This document shows positions 35,246 to 44,322 of a stretch of 64,000 nt of DNA, one piece after another. Source of the stretch: an uncultured Fodinibius sp. (GTDB lineage Bacteria > Bacteroidota > Rhodothermia > Balneolales > Balneolaceae); the NCBI GenBank assembly GCA_913057775.1, contig CAJXOG010000001.1, positions 1 to 64,000 on the forward strand, read 5' to 3'. The stretch's first letter is position 1. Each line of letters starts with the position of its first letter. The notes below the pieces were generated by a model that ran no database searches, was not told the origin of the DNA, and saw only the letters and a program-made list of their open reading frames with translations. The translations under genes were made by a program, and so were the position numbers.

Positions 35246-36316
35246 TTGAATAAGAAGCGCTTCATACTGTTTTCCGGCGATGAATTTATTTTTGGGATGC
35301 TGGTGCTGCTTGCAACAATATTTTTTATAGCAGAATCGCGTTGGTCCCGCCTATACAATTCGCAGGCTATTTCGACGGATAAACCCGTACAAATTTATCT
35401 TGAGGAATCAACGCAGCTGGATGATTTGGCTCAACTATTAGTGGATTCGTCTCTGATTGAAAGTGAAGAGGAATTAAAATGGGCCGCCAATATTTTTGGA
35501 TGGAAGATATTTCAGAAGGGACATTATTTGGTTGATGAACCATTGAGTTACGAGGCATTTCTATCAAAGCTGGCCAGGGGAATGCAAGATCCTGTTTCAG
35601 TAACCATTTTGCCGGGCAGATCTAAAGCGGATATTGTTGCCAGGGTAGCAAATAAGCTTAAATTTGATTCGCTTGCTTTTCATCAAGCCATTGAAGATTC
35701 GGTTTTACTCGCACAGTATAATCTGGATCAAAAGGATGTTATTGGGAGACTATTTCCCAATACCTATTCTGTATACTGGACGACTTCACCGCAATCATTT
35801 TTTGAGCGGATTTTAAAAGAGTTCAACAAGGCAGTTGTTGAGTCATACCAAAAACAGTTGGAGGAGTTGGATCGATCGGTAGATGAAATTGTTACCCTTG
35901 CTTCAATTATTGAATGGGAGGCCCGAAACAGTGAGGAGAAAAGATCAATTAGTGGACTTTATTGGAACCGGTTAAATAGGGGGATGCGTTTACAGGCAGA
36001 TCCTACCGTAAATTTTGCCGTAGGGGAACGCCGACGCCTTTTGTATGAAGATTATCAGGTTGATCATCCCTATAACACCTATCTATACCGCGGATTACCT
36101 CCGGGACCCATTACTAATCCTGATTTAGCATCCATTAGAGCGGCCGTTTATCCTGAAGACCATGAGTTTTTATACATGGTAGCAACCCCAAACGGTGAGC
36201 ACGCTTTCTCAAAAACTTTTGAAGAGCACAAACGAAAAAGTGCCAAATGGCGAGAATGGCTACAAGAGCAATACCGCATCAAGCGGATGAATGAACGAAA
36301 ACAAAATGGAAACTAA
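35246..36316 (+). CDS. mltG: MltG-family endolytic murein transglycosylase
   Basis: 356 residues from a TTG start. A membrane helix (about 13-30) is followed by a LysM-like domain and the YceG catalytic domain. Seen: LASIIEWEARNSEEKRSISG with the catalytic Glu, YWNRLNRGMRLQADPTVNF, LYRGLPPGPITNPDLASIRA and MVATPNGEHAFSKTFEEH. MltG cuts nascent glycan strands at the inner membrane and so sets peptidoglycan strand length. Its last four bases overlap the tail of the convergent LpoA-like gene. Confidence 0.93.
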   Translation: MNKKRFILFSGDEFIFGMLVLLATIFFIAESRWSRLYNSQAISTDKPVQIYLEESTQLDDLAQLLVDSSLIESEEELKWAANIFGWKIFQKGHYLVDEPLSYEAFLSKLARGMQDPVSVTILPGRSKADIVARVANKLKFDSLAFHQAIEDSVLLAQYNLDQKDVIGRLFPNTYSVYWTTSPQSFFERILKEFNKAVVESYQKQLEELDRSVDEIVTLASIIEWEARNSEEKRSISGLYWNRLNRGMRLQADPTVNFAVGERRRLLYEDYQVDHPYNTYLYRGLPPGPITNPDLASIRAAVYPEDHEFLYMVATPNGEHAFSKTFEEHKRKSAKWREWLQEQYRIKRMNERKQNGN

Positions 36317-38076
36317 TCCTGTTTTAAGACCGGCCGGATTCCATTTTTAGATATCTCAAATATTTTTACTTCTTGATTGATGTGACTGCCTTCAAAATTG
36401 ATGTTACTAATAATTCCCTCATACATGGGCTGTGTTTTTAAAGCATTCTTCAAATAAGCCGGATTTTCAACGCGATCAAGAGTCTCCAACACGTACGAAG
36501 CAACATCGTATCCAATCATGGCAAAACGATTGGGTTCGGTATCAAACCGCTGTTTGAACATTTCTTTAAATTGTTCTACTTGCTCACTTTTTTGATCGAT
36601 GTAATAACTCTCGGAAAAATATATGGGCTGATTTTTAAGCTGGATTTCAGGAATCTCAAAGTTGCCCCATTCCTGTGAACCCATTACGGGGATATTGCTG
36701 CCTTTGGCTTCCATATCTACCAGTAGCAGTTCGGCAAGGGTAGAAGCAGCCTGACCTGTAAATGGTGCATAAATTCCATCCAAGTAGTGATAATTACCTA
36801 AGCTGTCAATTTTCGTACTATCCGTAGTAAAAAACTTGGTGTAATCGGTGAGATCGTATCCTTTTGATTGCAAATCTTCAACAAAAAAATGCGTTACCTT
36901 GGCACCCAACCTTTCAGCTCGGTCTCTGAATGCAAAGGCTGATGCTTCTCCCAAGGAGTTTTTCTCTGCTAGTATAGCCAAGGTATCCATCTGTAAGGTT
37001 TGGACTGCGTACTCTGCCATTTTGCGTCCATGAGAGGTAAACGTTGGATTGGCTTGGTATACGTAGGGATTGTCTAAATTAAGTGAGTCGGAATTAGCCA
37101 GAGGGGCTATCAGTGGAATCTGATACTGCTCAGCCAAATCAGCCATCTTGAGCGCCGGTTCTGAAAATAATGGGCCGAGTATAGCATCCGCATGATAATT
37201 CCATGCTAAATTTGTCATAGCGTGTCCGGCAGAATCCATATTGGCCGCGGTATTCTGATGCCTTATAAATGCCTTTTTATTAGTGTGCTGCTGGTTGAAC
37301 TCTTCGGCTGCTAACACATATCCGAAATGTAAACCCCGGGCAACCTCGAATTCAGAACCCGAATCGGAATGAGAGGGCAGGGCAGCCCCAAGATCATAAA
37401 CAATACCTTTGGGAGCGCTGGCCTGATTGCCATACCTGCGTTCTGTAGCGTAAGTCACAGAATCAGCAATAATTTTAGATAACTCTCGCATAGACGAACT
37501 TGCGGTATCAATTTTGGATTGAACAAGTTGTGTATAGAGAGTGCGGGCATCCTCAAGAGGAACAGATCCTATAGATGCTTTAATTAGATTGTATTTAATT
37601 TCCGCTGATTGTGCTTGCTGAAAGGCTCGCTTTCGTTGATCGAGCGTTATAAAGCTCAATATTTCGTTATACAGCTGGCGACCCTTTGTTACCAGTCGTG
37701 TTTTAACGGATTGATTTTTGAGGTCGTACAGCCGGTTTAACGCATCTCCATACAAGCCAAGCTGAAAATCAACCAGGGCGGTTGTGTATTCTGCTTCAAG
37801 ATAGATTTCCTTCTCAGCTTCTTGGTCAATCTGATTTAAATATGTTTTTGCCGTCAGATATTGTCCAAGGCTGTAATAAGATTTTCCTGCAAATAACCTT
37901 CCCTGAGGGGTACCAATATTATTAAATATTTGTAAAGCCTGTTCAAAATCTCCTTGCTGGTAATATTCAATACCCTCATCCATAGATTGAGCATGAGAAA
38001 GATTAGGGAATTGTATCAAAAATAAAGCCATTAACAGACAAAATGCAGGGAAGTGTTTTCGAATTGAAAAAGTCAT
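36313..38076 (-). CDS. LpoA-like / periplasmic-binding-fold protein with TPR head
   Basis: 587 residues. Signal peptide (about 1-30, SHAQS), then TPR-like helices (about 33-215, EGIEYYQQGDFEQALQIFNN) and a type I periplasmic-binding (Leu/Ile/Val-binding or LpoA C-terminal) domain (about 220-587: DAILGPLFSEPALKMADLAE, IPLIAPLANSDSLN, GYDVASYVLETL). This is the LpoA layout, the outer-membrane activator of PBP1a, but there is no lipobox. A ligand-binding receptor of the ABC type is the alternative. It converges on mltG with a 4-bp stop overlap, and both would act in peptidoglycan synthesis if the LpoA reading is right. Confidence 0.72.
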   Translation of the reverse strand: MTFSIRKHFPAFCLLMALFLIQFPNLSHAQSMDEGIEYYQQGDFEQALQIFNNIGTPQGRLFAGKSYYSLGQYLTAKTYLNQIDQEAEKEIYLEAEYTTALVDFQLGLYGDALNRLYDLKNQSVKTRLVTKGRQLYNEILSFITLDQRKRAFQQAQSAEIKYNLIKASIGSVPLEDARTLYTQLVQSKIDTASSSMRELSKIIADSVTYATERRYGNQASAPKGIVYDLGAALPSHSDSGSEFEVARGLHFGYVLAAEEFNQQHTNKKAFIRHQNTAANMDSAGHAMTNLAWNYHADAILGPLFSEPALKMADLAEQYQIPLIAPLANSDSLNLDNPYVYQANPTFTSHGRKMAEYAVQTLQMDTLAILAEKNSLGEASAFAFRDRAERLGAKVTHFFVEDLQSKGYDLTDYTKFFTTDSTKIDSLGNYHYLDGIYAPFTGQAASTLAELLLVDMEAKGSNIPVMGSQEWGNFEIPEIQLKNQPIYFSESYYIDQKSEQVEQFKEMFKQRFDTEPNRFAMIGYDVASYVLETLDRVENPAYLKNALKTQPMYEGIISNINFEGSHINQEVKIFEISKNGIRPVLKQD

Positions 38077-38148
38077 AGTTGAATAATAATTAGGAGCAGT
38101 AACAGTGTTGCTTATACTAACTAAATTGCAGTGGTTTTGTTCTCTGTT

Positions 38149-39699
38149 CTATTCCCACTCAATTGTTGAAGGGGGCTTTGAGCTAACATCATACACTACA
38201 CGGTTGATACCACGAACCTCATTGATAATTCTGTTTGATACATGAGCTAAAAATGGATGGGGCAGGTGAGCCCAATCGGCCGTCATGCCATCAACGCTTG
38301 TAACCGCCCGTAAGCCTATGGTAAACTCATAGGTGCGTTCATCACCCATAACGCCCACACTTTGCACCGGGAGCAGCACAGCAAGTGCTTGCCACACGTC
38401 ATCATAAAGATCCTGCTTGCGCAATTCGCTAATAAAAATGTCATCAGCCTCTCGCAATATTTCAAGCTTGTGGCGGTCGACATCAGAAATGACACGGATA
38501 GCCAATCCCGGACCGGGGAAGGGGTGACGCTTGATAAAATGCTCGGGAATCCCGAGCTCTCGCCCCACATTACGAACTTCATCTTTAAAAAGTTCACGAA
38601 CAGGTTCAATGAGATCGAGATTCATTTCATCCGGCAAACCGCCCACGTTGTGGTGTGATTTAATAGTAGCCGAAGGTCCCTTGAAAGAGATACTTTCGAT
38701 TACATCAGGATAGAGTGTACCCTGAGCCAGATACTTATAGGAATTATCGTGAGCTATGGCGTCATCAAATACTTCAATAAAGGTTTCCCCGATAATTTTT
38801 CGCTTCATTTCGGGGTCTATGATTCCTTTAAGGCGCTCCAGAAACTTATCGCTGGCATCAATTCCTTTGACAGGCAGATGCAGTTGTTCTTCATACACAT
38901 CGAGCACATCCCGGAATTCATTTTTGCGTAATACCCCGTTATCCACAAAGATGCATTTTAGCTGATCACCAATAGCCTCGTGTACCAAAGTGGCAACAAC
39001 GGTAGAGTCAACTCCGCCGCTTAGACCGCAAATAACGCGGTCATCTCCTACTTTTTCCCGGATTTCTTGAATGGTAGACTCTATAAATGACTGTGCTGTC
39101 CAACTTCCTTTTAATTTGCAGATGGAGTACACAAAATTCTTTAAAATCTGCTTCCCGTGTACTGTATGAATGACTTCCGGATGAAATTGAACGCCATATA
39201 TGGGCTTCTTGGCATGACGTACGGCTGCTACATTTGCATTATCAGTATGAGCAATAATTTCATAATTCGAAGACAGTTCTTTGATATGGTCCCCATGGCT
39301 CATCCATACAACCGACTCTTCGGGAATTTCTGCGAGCAGATTTGAATCGTCGTCAACAATAAGTTCAGACCTGCCAAATTCGCGTCGATCTGCTTTTTCT
39401 ACGCTTCCCGGAATTTCGTTGTGGGCCAAAATTTGTAGCCCGTAACAAATACCTATGACGGGCACATCCCAATCAAAGATAGCTTCATTTAATTCGGGAG
39501 CGTTTTCATCATTAACGCTGCTCGGTCCCCCAGAAAGAACTACTCCATTGGGTGGATTATCAGAAAAGGTTGCCAGATTTTTATTAAAGGGATGGATCTC
39601 ACAGTATACATTTAACTCGCGTACACGTCGAGCGATGAGCTGTGTGTATTGAGAACCAAAATCGAGAATAAGTATCCAGTTTTGGGGGCGGTGTTGCAT
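38149..39699 (-). CDS. guaA: GMP synthase (glutamine-hydrolysing)
   Basis: 516 residues, the normal length. The class I glutamine amidotransferase domain (about 1-195) has the catalytic Cys in GICYGLQILAH and His in YGVQFHPEVIHT. The ATP-pyrophosphatase domain carries the P-loop CGLSGGVDSTVVATL, and the C-terminal dimerisation domain ends with IEWE, as is standard for GuaA. It converts XMP, glutamine and ATP to GMP in the cytoplasm. It stands alone with a promoter gap on its upstream side shared with the terminator of the gcvH operon. Confidence 0.97.
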   Translation of the reverse strand: MQHRPQNWILILDFGSQYTQLIARRVRELNVYCEIHPFNKNLATFSDNPPNGVVLSGGPSSVNDENAPELNEAIFDWDVPVIGICYGLQILAHNEIPGSVEKADRREFGRSELIVDDDSNLLAEIPEESVVWMSHGDHIKELSSNYEIIAHTDNANVAAVRHAKKPIYGVQFHPEVIHTVHGKQILKNFVYSICKLKGSWTAQSFIESTIQEIREKVGDDRVICGLSGGVDSTVVATLVHEAIGDQLKCIFVDNGVLRKNEFRDVLDVYEEQLHLPVKGIDASDKFLERLKGIIDPEMKRKIIGETFIEVFDDAIAHDNSYKYLAQGTLYPDVIESISFKGPSATIKSHHNVGGLPDEMNLDLIEPVRELFKDEVRNVGRELGIPEHFIKRHPFPGPGLAIRVISDVDRHKLEILREADDIFISELRKQDLYDDVWQALAVLLPVQSVGVMGDERTYEFTIGLRAVTSVDGMTADWAHLPHPFLAHVSNRIINEVRGINRVVYDVSSKPPSTIEWE

Positions 39700-39710
39700 A
39701 AAACAAAATA

Positions 39711-39738
39711 AAATAGAAAAGGCACCCGATAGGGTGCC
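39711..39738 (-). terminator. Terminator of the efp-accB-accC-gcvH operon
   Basis: GGCACCC and GGGTGCC form a tight 7-bp stem with a 4-base loop; on the minus strand it is followed by TTTTCTATTTTATTTT. It lies just past the gcvH stop, between gcvH and guaA. Confidence 0.85.
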
Positions 39739-39746
39739 AGTGGAAA

Positions 39747-40127
39747 TTAAGCTACGATTTCTTCGTATTCGTCAGGGGACATTAAATCGTCAAGCTGAGA
39801 GTTGTCCTCAATGGATATCTTAACCATCCAGCCATCCCCATAGGGATCGTCATTAACCAGCTCCGGTTCCATCTCAAGCTGCTCATTAATCTCAAGAATT
39901 TCACCAGCTATAGGGGCAAAAAGCTCAGAAACTGTTTTAACAGCTTCAACGGTACCGAAAACCTCATCTTGGTCAAATTCAAAACCTTCCGGTTCAATTT
40001 CGACAAATACAATATCACCAAGTTCGCTTTGGGCAAAATCAGTTATACCTACGGTTGCCGTACCATCATCGTTGTCTCGGATCCATTCGTGTTCTTTGGT
40101 ATATTTTAAATCGGCGGGATAGCTCAT
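39747..40127 (-). CDS. gcvH: Glycine cleavage system H protein
   Basis: 126 residues. The lipoyl domain is complete, opening LKYTKEHEWIR and carrying the lipoylated Lys in FGTVEAVKTVSEL (about residue 63), with the ending MVKISIEDNSQLDDLMSPDE. H protein shuttles the methylamine group between P, T and L proteins in glycine breakdown, and its lipoyl group may also seed other complexes. It is the last gene of the efp-accB-accC run rather than next to gcvT/gcvP. 15 bases separate it from accC. Confidence 0.96.
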   Translation of the reverse strand: MSYPADLKYTKEHEWIRDNDDGTATVGITDFAQSELGDIVFVEIEPEGFEFDQDEVFGTVEAVKTVSELFAPIAGEILEINEQLEMEPELVNDDPYGDGWMVKISIEDNSQLDDLMSPDEYEEIVA

Positions 40128-40142
40128 ATCAGGTTATTTTGA

Positions 40143-41489
40143 TCAGTTGTCAGGATTAAATTTAAACTCTTCTAAATACTTAGTGTTAAATGTTCCCTTC
40201 TTAAAGTTTTCATCTTCCATCAATTGGATATGGTAGGGAATAGTTGTTTTAACACCCTCAATGATAAACTCTTCCAGCGATCGCTTCATACGTTTTATAG
40301 CATCTTCACGAGTAGGTGCACTAACAATAAGCTTACCTATCATAGAGTCGTAATGTGGGGGGATACGGTAACCGGCATAAGCATGGGTATCAACCCGTAC
40401 ACTATGGCCGCCCGGGGTGTGAAACACTTCAATTTGCCCAGCAGAAGGACGAAAGTTATGCTCTGGATCTTCAGCATTAATGCGACACTCAATAGCATGT
40501 CCGCGCATTTTAAGCTCTTTTTGCTCCATCTTTTTGCCGGCCGCAGCTTTAATCTGTTCGGCCACAAGATCGTAATTGGTAATTTCTTCTGTTACCGGAT
40601 GCTCAACCTGGATACGGGTATTCATCTCCATGAAGTAGAAATTATGGTCTTTATCGACCAGAAACTCTACTGTACCCGCTCCTTCATAATCCACAGCTTT
40701 AGCTGCATCAACAGCAGCATCACCCATTTTTTTGCGTAATTCAGGGGTCATAAGGGGAGAGGGAGCTTCCTCCAAAATCTTTTGGTGCCGACGCTGTAGC
40801 GAACAGTCCCGTTCTCCAAGATGGATTACATTCCCGTGTTGATCAGCCAAAACTTGTATTTCAACATGGTGCGGATCTTGCACAAACTTTTCAATATATA
40901 CGTCGGGATCGTCAAAAGCTGTTTCAGCCTCATTCTTACACATGCTGTATGCCTGTTTAAGACTGCTTTCTTCTTCGACAACACGCATACCGCGTCCACC
41001 GCCGCCGGATGACGCTTTGATAATGCAGGGATAGCCAATTTGGCCGCAGATTTTGCGAGCTTCTTCAAGACTTTCTACAACGCCATTACTGCCGGGAACG
41101 GTAGGAACGCCGCTGTCTTCCATTGCTTCCTTAGCCATCGATTTGTTCCCCATGGCGTCAATACTTTCGGGAGCTGGACCGATAAATTTCAGATCATGCT
41201 CGGCACAGATTCGTGAAAATTCGGCTTTTTCGGATAGAAATCCATAGCCGGGATGAATGGCATCTGCATTCGTGATTTCTGCGGCTGCTAAGATGTTTGG
41301 AATTTTAAGATAGCTATCCTTGCTGGGAGGAGGACCTATACAGACCGCTTCATCAGCAAATTTTACGGGCAGGCTATCACGATCGGCCGTTGAAAATACG
41401 GCTACCGTGGGAATGCCCATCTCTTTACATGTACGGATGATACGAAGTGCAATTTCGCCTCTGTTGGCGATAAGAATTTTATTAAACAT
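40143..41489 (-). CDS. accC: Biotin carboxylase subunit of acetyl-CoA carboxylase
   Basis: 448 residues, the usual size. [19 protein letters not shown] at the start, the ATP-grasp glycine loop [49 protein letters not shown] and [13 protein letters not shown] are the standard motifs. It carboxylates biotin on BCCP using bicarbonate and ATP, the first half-reaction of fatty-acid synthesis. accB is 15 bases upstream. Confidence 0.97.
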   Translation of the reverse strand: MFNKILIANRGEIALRIIRTCKEMGIPTVAVFSTADRDSLPVKFADEAVCIGPPPSKDSYLKIPNILAAAEITNADAIHPGYGFLSEKAEFSRICAEHDLKFIGPAPESIDAMGNKSMAKEAMEDSGVPTVPGSNGVVESLEEARKICGQIGYPCIIKASSGGGGRGMRVVEEESSLKQAYSMCKNEAETAFDDPDVYIEKFVQDPHHVEIQVLADQHGNVIHLGERDCSLQRRHQKILEEAPSPLMTPELRKKMGDAAVDAAKAVDYEGAGTVEFLVDKDHNFYFMEMNTRIQVEHPVTEEITNYDLVAEQIKAAAGKKMEQKELKMRGHAIECRINAEDPEHNFRPSAGQIEVFHTPGGHSVRVDTHAYAGYRIPPHYDSMIGKLIVSAPTREDAIKRMKRSLEEFIIEGVKTTIPYHIQLMEDENFKKGTFNTKYLEEFKFNPDN

Positions 41490-41504
41490 GAATTTTTACT
41501 GATT

Positions 41505-42002
41505 TTACCCGATGATAAATAAGGGTTGATCGTATTCTACTGGTTCACCGTCTTCGACAAGAATCTTTTTAACCTCTCCGGAGTAATCAGATTCTATTTC
41601 ATTCATAATTTTCATGGCCTCGACAATACATAATGTCTGTCCTTTTTCAGCAGTATCCCCCACCTTTACGAAAGGATCATCGTCGGGAGAGGGAGCTCGG
41701 TAAAAGGTTCCCACGATAGGGGATTTAACTACATCACCTGATGGCTGACTATCACCACCGGATTCTTGGGAAGATTCTCCGCCGGAAGGTTGCTGAGGCT
41801 GTTGCTGTGGGGCCTGTTGCGGTGGTTGTTGTGGTTGGGCAGGAACCTGATATTGCATCGGCATATGCTGCGGTGCAGCTGATTCTTTGACATCAGGTTT
41901 CTTTTTAACCTTAATTTTGAAATCCCCTTCTTCTATAGACACTTCATTTACTTCACTTTTGGCAATGAGGTCCAGAAGATTTTCAATTTCTTTTAAATCC
42001 AT
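41505..42002 (-). CDS. accB: Biotin carboxyl carrier protein
   Basis: 165 residues. An N-terminal helix-strand segment ([20 protein letters not shown]) and a Pro/Gln-rich flexible linker (about 42-90) precede the biotinyl domain (about 92-165) with the target lysine in [17 protein letters not shown]. It carries carboxybiotin between AccC and the carboxyltransferase. Nine bases separate it from efp, and it is co-transcribed with accC. Confidence 0.96.
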   Translation of the reverse strand: MDLKEIENLLDLIAKSEVNEVSIEEGDFKIKVKKKPDVKESAAPQHMPMQYQVPAQPQQPPQQAPQQQPQQPSGGESSQESGGDSQPSGDVVKSPIVGTFYRAPSPDDDPFVKVGDTAEKGQTLCIVEAMKIMNEIESDYSGEVKKILVEDGEPVEYDQPLFIIG

Positions 42003-42011
42003 GATATAAAA

Positions 42012-42587
42012 TTAGTTTGATGTTACGCGTTCAATATATTCTGATGTTCGTGTATCAACTTTTATTTCTTCGCCTTCGTTAATAAAAAGCGGTACTTGTA
42101 CTGTGGCGCCTGACTCCAGTGTTGCCGGCTTACTGCCACCCGTTGCCGTATCACCCTTAAGTCCCGGACGAGTTTTGGCAATTTTTACCGTGATGTGATC
42201 CGGTGGCTGAGCATAAAGAACTTCCTCGTTGTCAACATCTATGACCAAGGTACATTCTTGTCCTTCGGCTATAAATTGAGATTTCTTCACATTTTCTTCT
42301 GAAACAGGAAGTTGCCGATATGTTTCCTGATGCATGAAATAGAATAGATTCCCGTCTTTATATAGGAACTGATAGGGTTGATATTCTACCCGAATTTCTT
42401 CGATATCTTCACCGGAACGAAATTTTTTCTCAATATTTTTTTCGTTTACAACGCCTTTCAATTTTGTGCGCAGAAAGGCGCCACCTTTACCGGGTTTTAC
42501 GTGCTGATAATCAATAACCTCATAAAGCTCATTATTGAGCTCTATAACCATCCCGGTTCTAAAATTCGATGTAGAAACTTTTGCCAT
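42012..42587 (-). CDS. efp: Elongation factor P
   Basis: 191 residues, three-barrel EF-P length. HVKPGKGGAFLRTKLKGVVN carries the loop lysine that contacts the P-site tRNA, and GDTATGGSKPATLESGATVQ with the ending KVDTRTSEYIERVTS matches the C-terminal signature. EF-P relieves ribosome stalling at proline runs; the loop lysine is the usual modification site, although no modifying enzyme is in the window. First gene of the acc operon, an arrangement common in many bacteria. Confidence 0.97.
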   Translation of the reverse strand: MAKVSTSNFRTGMVIELNNELYEVIDYQHVKPGKGGAFLRTKLKGVVNEKNIEKKFRSGEDIEEIRVEYQPYQFLYKDGNLFYFMHQETYRQLPVSEENVKKSQFIAEGQECTLVIDVDNEEVLYAQPPDHITVKIAKTRPGLKGDTATGGSKPATLESGATVQVPLFINEGEEIKVDTRTSEYIERVTSN

Positions 42588-42653
42588 AAATGTTAATTAA
42601 TGATCTTCAAATTCAGTGCCCAAAAATACCATGAGACGTGAAAGATAACAAGC

Positions 42654-44030
42654 TTAAAATAGCTCCTGAATATACGTTATTAATCCAATGGCCTCTAACA
42701 GATTGTATAAAATAGCGAGTGGTGCAATATATTTTATGAAGATAGGCCAGATCGTCTTGAATAGGGATGTATGCAACCCTGTGTATCCCTGTTCTAACTC
42801 TTCCAAAGCATTTTCAACCTTCCAGACATATCCCAGGAAGTAGCAGATTAAGAATCCGCCAAGCGGTAACCCAACTGTACTAAAGATGAAATCGATAGTA
42901 TTGATGAGGGAAATATCAAATGAAATAATAAGCGATATCACTAAAATACCTCCACCGATCATAGTAGCTGCTTTTTTGCGTTGTATATTAAATTCATCGA
43001 TTACATACGATGTAGGAACCTCGAGAAGTGAAATGGTTGATGTAAGAGCAGCCATTGATAATAGTAAAAAGAACCCTGTGCCAAATATAATACCCGCCGT
43101 AGTGCTTAAGCTATGAAAAAGAGCGGGAAGAACCTGGAAAATAAGATCTGTACTTGCTAATAATTCACCGGCATCATTAAAAATATTTACTCCAAAAGAT
43201 TCTGCCATATACATGGCTGGCATAATAAGTAGCCCGGCTAAAAAGGCAATGCCCACATCAGCAAGGGTAACATAAGCTGCTGCTTCGGGAATATTTTCTT
43301 TTTTGCTCAGGTAAGATCCATAGGTAATTAAAGCCCCCATCCCCAAAGAAAGTGAGAAGAAAGCTTGTCCCATAGCACTAAAGACAAGAGGGGCGGAGAT
43401 CATCGAAAAGTCAGGTTTAAGATATTCAGCAAATCCTACACCTGCTCCCGGTTGAAAGGCAACGTAGCCAATCATTATCATTAGTATCCCAATCAAAACG
43501 GGCATTAAAAACTTGGTTGCCCGTTCAATGCCATCACTTACGCCTCCCAATATTATAGATACAGTAGCACCCATAAACAGCACCGAAAAAATAGCATTTT
43601 TGACGCCGTGTTCGACGTCAGCAAACAGGGCCGCCCATTCAGTAAATCCCGTAAAAAAGAGAATTTCCTCAAAAACATAGCTGAAAGTCCAGCCCGCAAC
43701 TACCGTATAAAAGGAGAGAATCATCACGCCGCAAAGGACGCCCCAGAAACCAATGAGCGGATAAAGTTTATTGGAACTTAATGCTTTAAATGCACCTACG
43801 GGATTACGATTTGTTTTTCGGCCGATGCTTAATTCTGCCACCATCACCGGAAAGCCAATCGCAAAACAGCAAAGCAGATAAATCAACAGGAAAGCCCCAC
43901 CACCGTTAGATGCTACCTCAGTGGGAAACCGCCAGATATTACCCAGGCCAACGGCCGATCCGGCTGCTGCTAGAATAAATCCCAATTTTGAATTCCAATT
44001 TCCCCGAGTTGTAGATGTTGTTTCAGCCAA
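42654..44030 (-). CDS. Sodium-dependent transporter, NSS/SNF family
   Basis: 458 residues with about 11-12 hydrophobic helices. The first helix, LAAAGSAVGLGNIWRFPTEV, holds the unwound ion- and substrate-binding segment of the LeuT fold, and NGGGAFLLIYLLCCFAIGFP follows as in bacterial NSS members. These symporters bring in amino acids or related solutes with Na+. The substrate is unknown. It stands alone; a saline habitat would fit Na+-driven uptake but does not prove it. Confidence 0.93.
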   Translation of the reverse strand: MAETTSTTRGNWNSKLGFILAAAGSAVGLGNIWRFPTEVASNGGGAFLLIYLLCCFAIGFPVMVAELSIGRKTNRNPVGAFKALSSNKLYPLIGFWGVLCGVMILSFYTVVAGWTFSYVFEEILFFTGFTEWAALFADVEHGVKNAIFSVLFMGATVSIILGGVSDGIERATKFLMPVLIGILMIMIGYVAFQPGAGVGFAEYLKPDFSMISAPLVFSAMGQAFFSLSLGMGALITYGSYLSKKENIPEAAAYVTLADVGIAFLAGLLIMPAMYMAESFGVNIFNDAGELLASTDLIFQVLPALFHSLSTTAGIIFGTGFFLLLSMAALTSTISLLEVPTSYVIDEFNIQRKKAATMIGGGILVISLIISFDISLINTIDFIFSTVGLPLGGFLICYFLGYVWKVENALEELEQGYTGLHTSLFKTIWPIFIKYIAPLAILYNLLEAIGLITYIQELF

Positions 44031-44148
44031 AAGTCAGATCCCCGTTTCTTTATTTTTGGTTTATAAACATTGAAATAATTGTCGCCGTAAAATGTAATGC
44101 AAGAAGCTTACTTACAAATCAAATTTTTGAAAAGATGTTAATCTTGTA

Positions 44149-44232
44149 TGTCATACTGAACTTGTTTCAGTATCTGTAACTTTCGTAATTAAAATAATAC
44201 ATTTTAAGACTCTGAAAGGAATTCAGGGTGAC
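44149..44232. repeat. REP-like imperfect inverted repeat pair
   Basis: Left unit 44149-44175 (TGTCATACTGAACTTGTTTC...) and right unit 44207-44232 (CTGAAAGGAATTCAGGGTGAC at its end) are related as inverted copies: about 19 of 26 positions match. They lie in the 292-bp gap between the NSS transporter and metG. Elements of the TGTCATTCTGAACTTGTTTCAG type recur between genes in Bacteroidota and relatives; copy number in this genome cannot be judged from one window. Confidence 0.6.
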
Positions 44233-44322
44233 GCGTGCCCTTGAATTATTCAGAAAGCTGATCCTGTGGTTATATTCTAAAATACATTTCTGTGTTTTAA
44301 GTGTTTTAGTGGTAAAAAAGTG

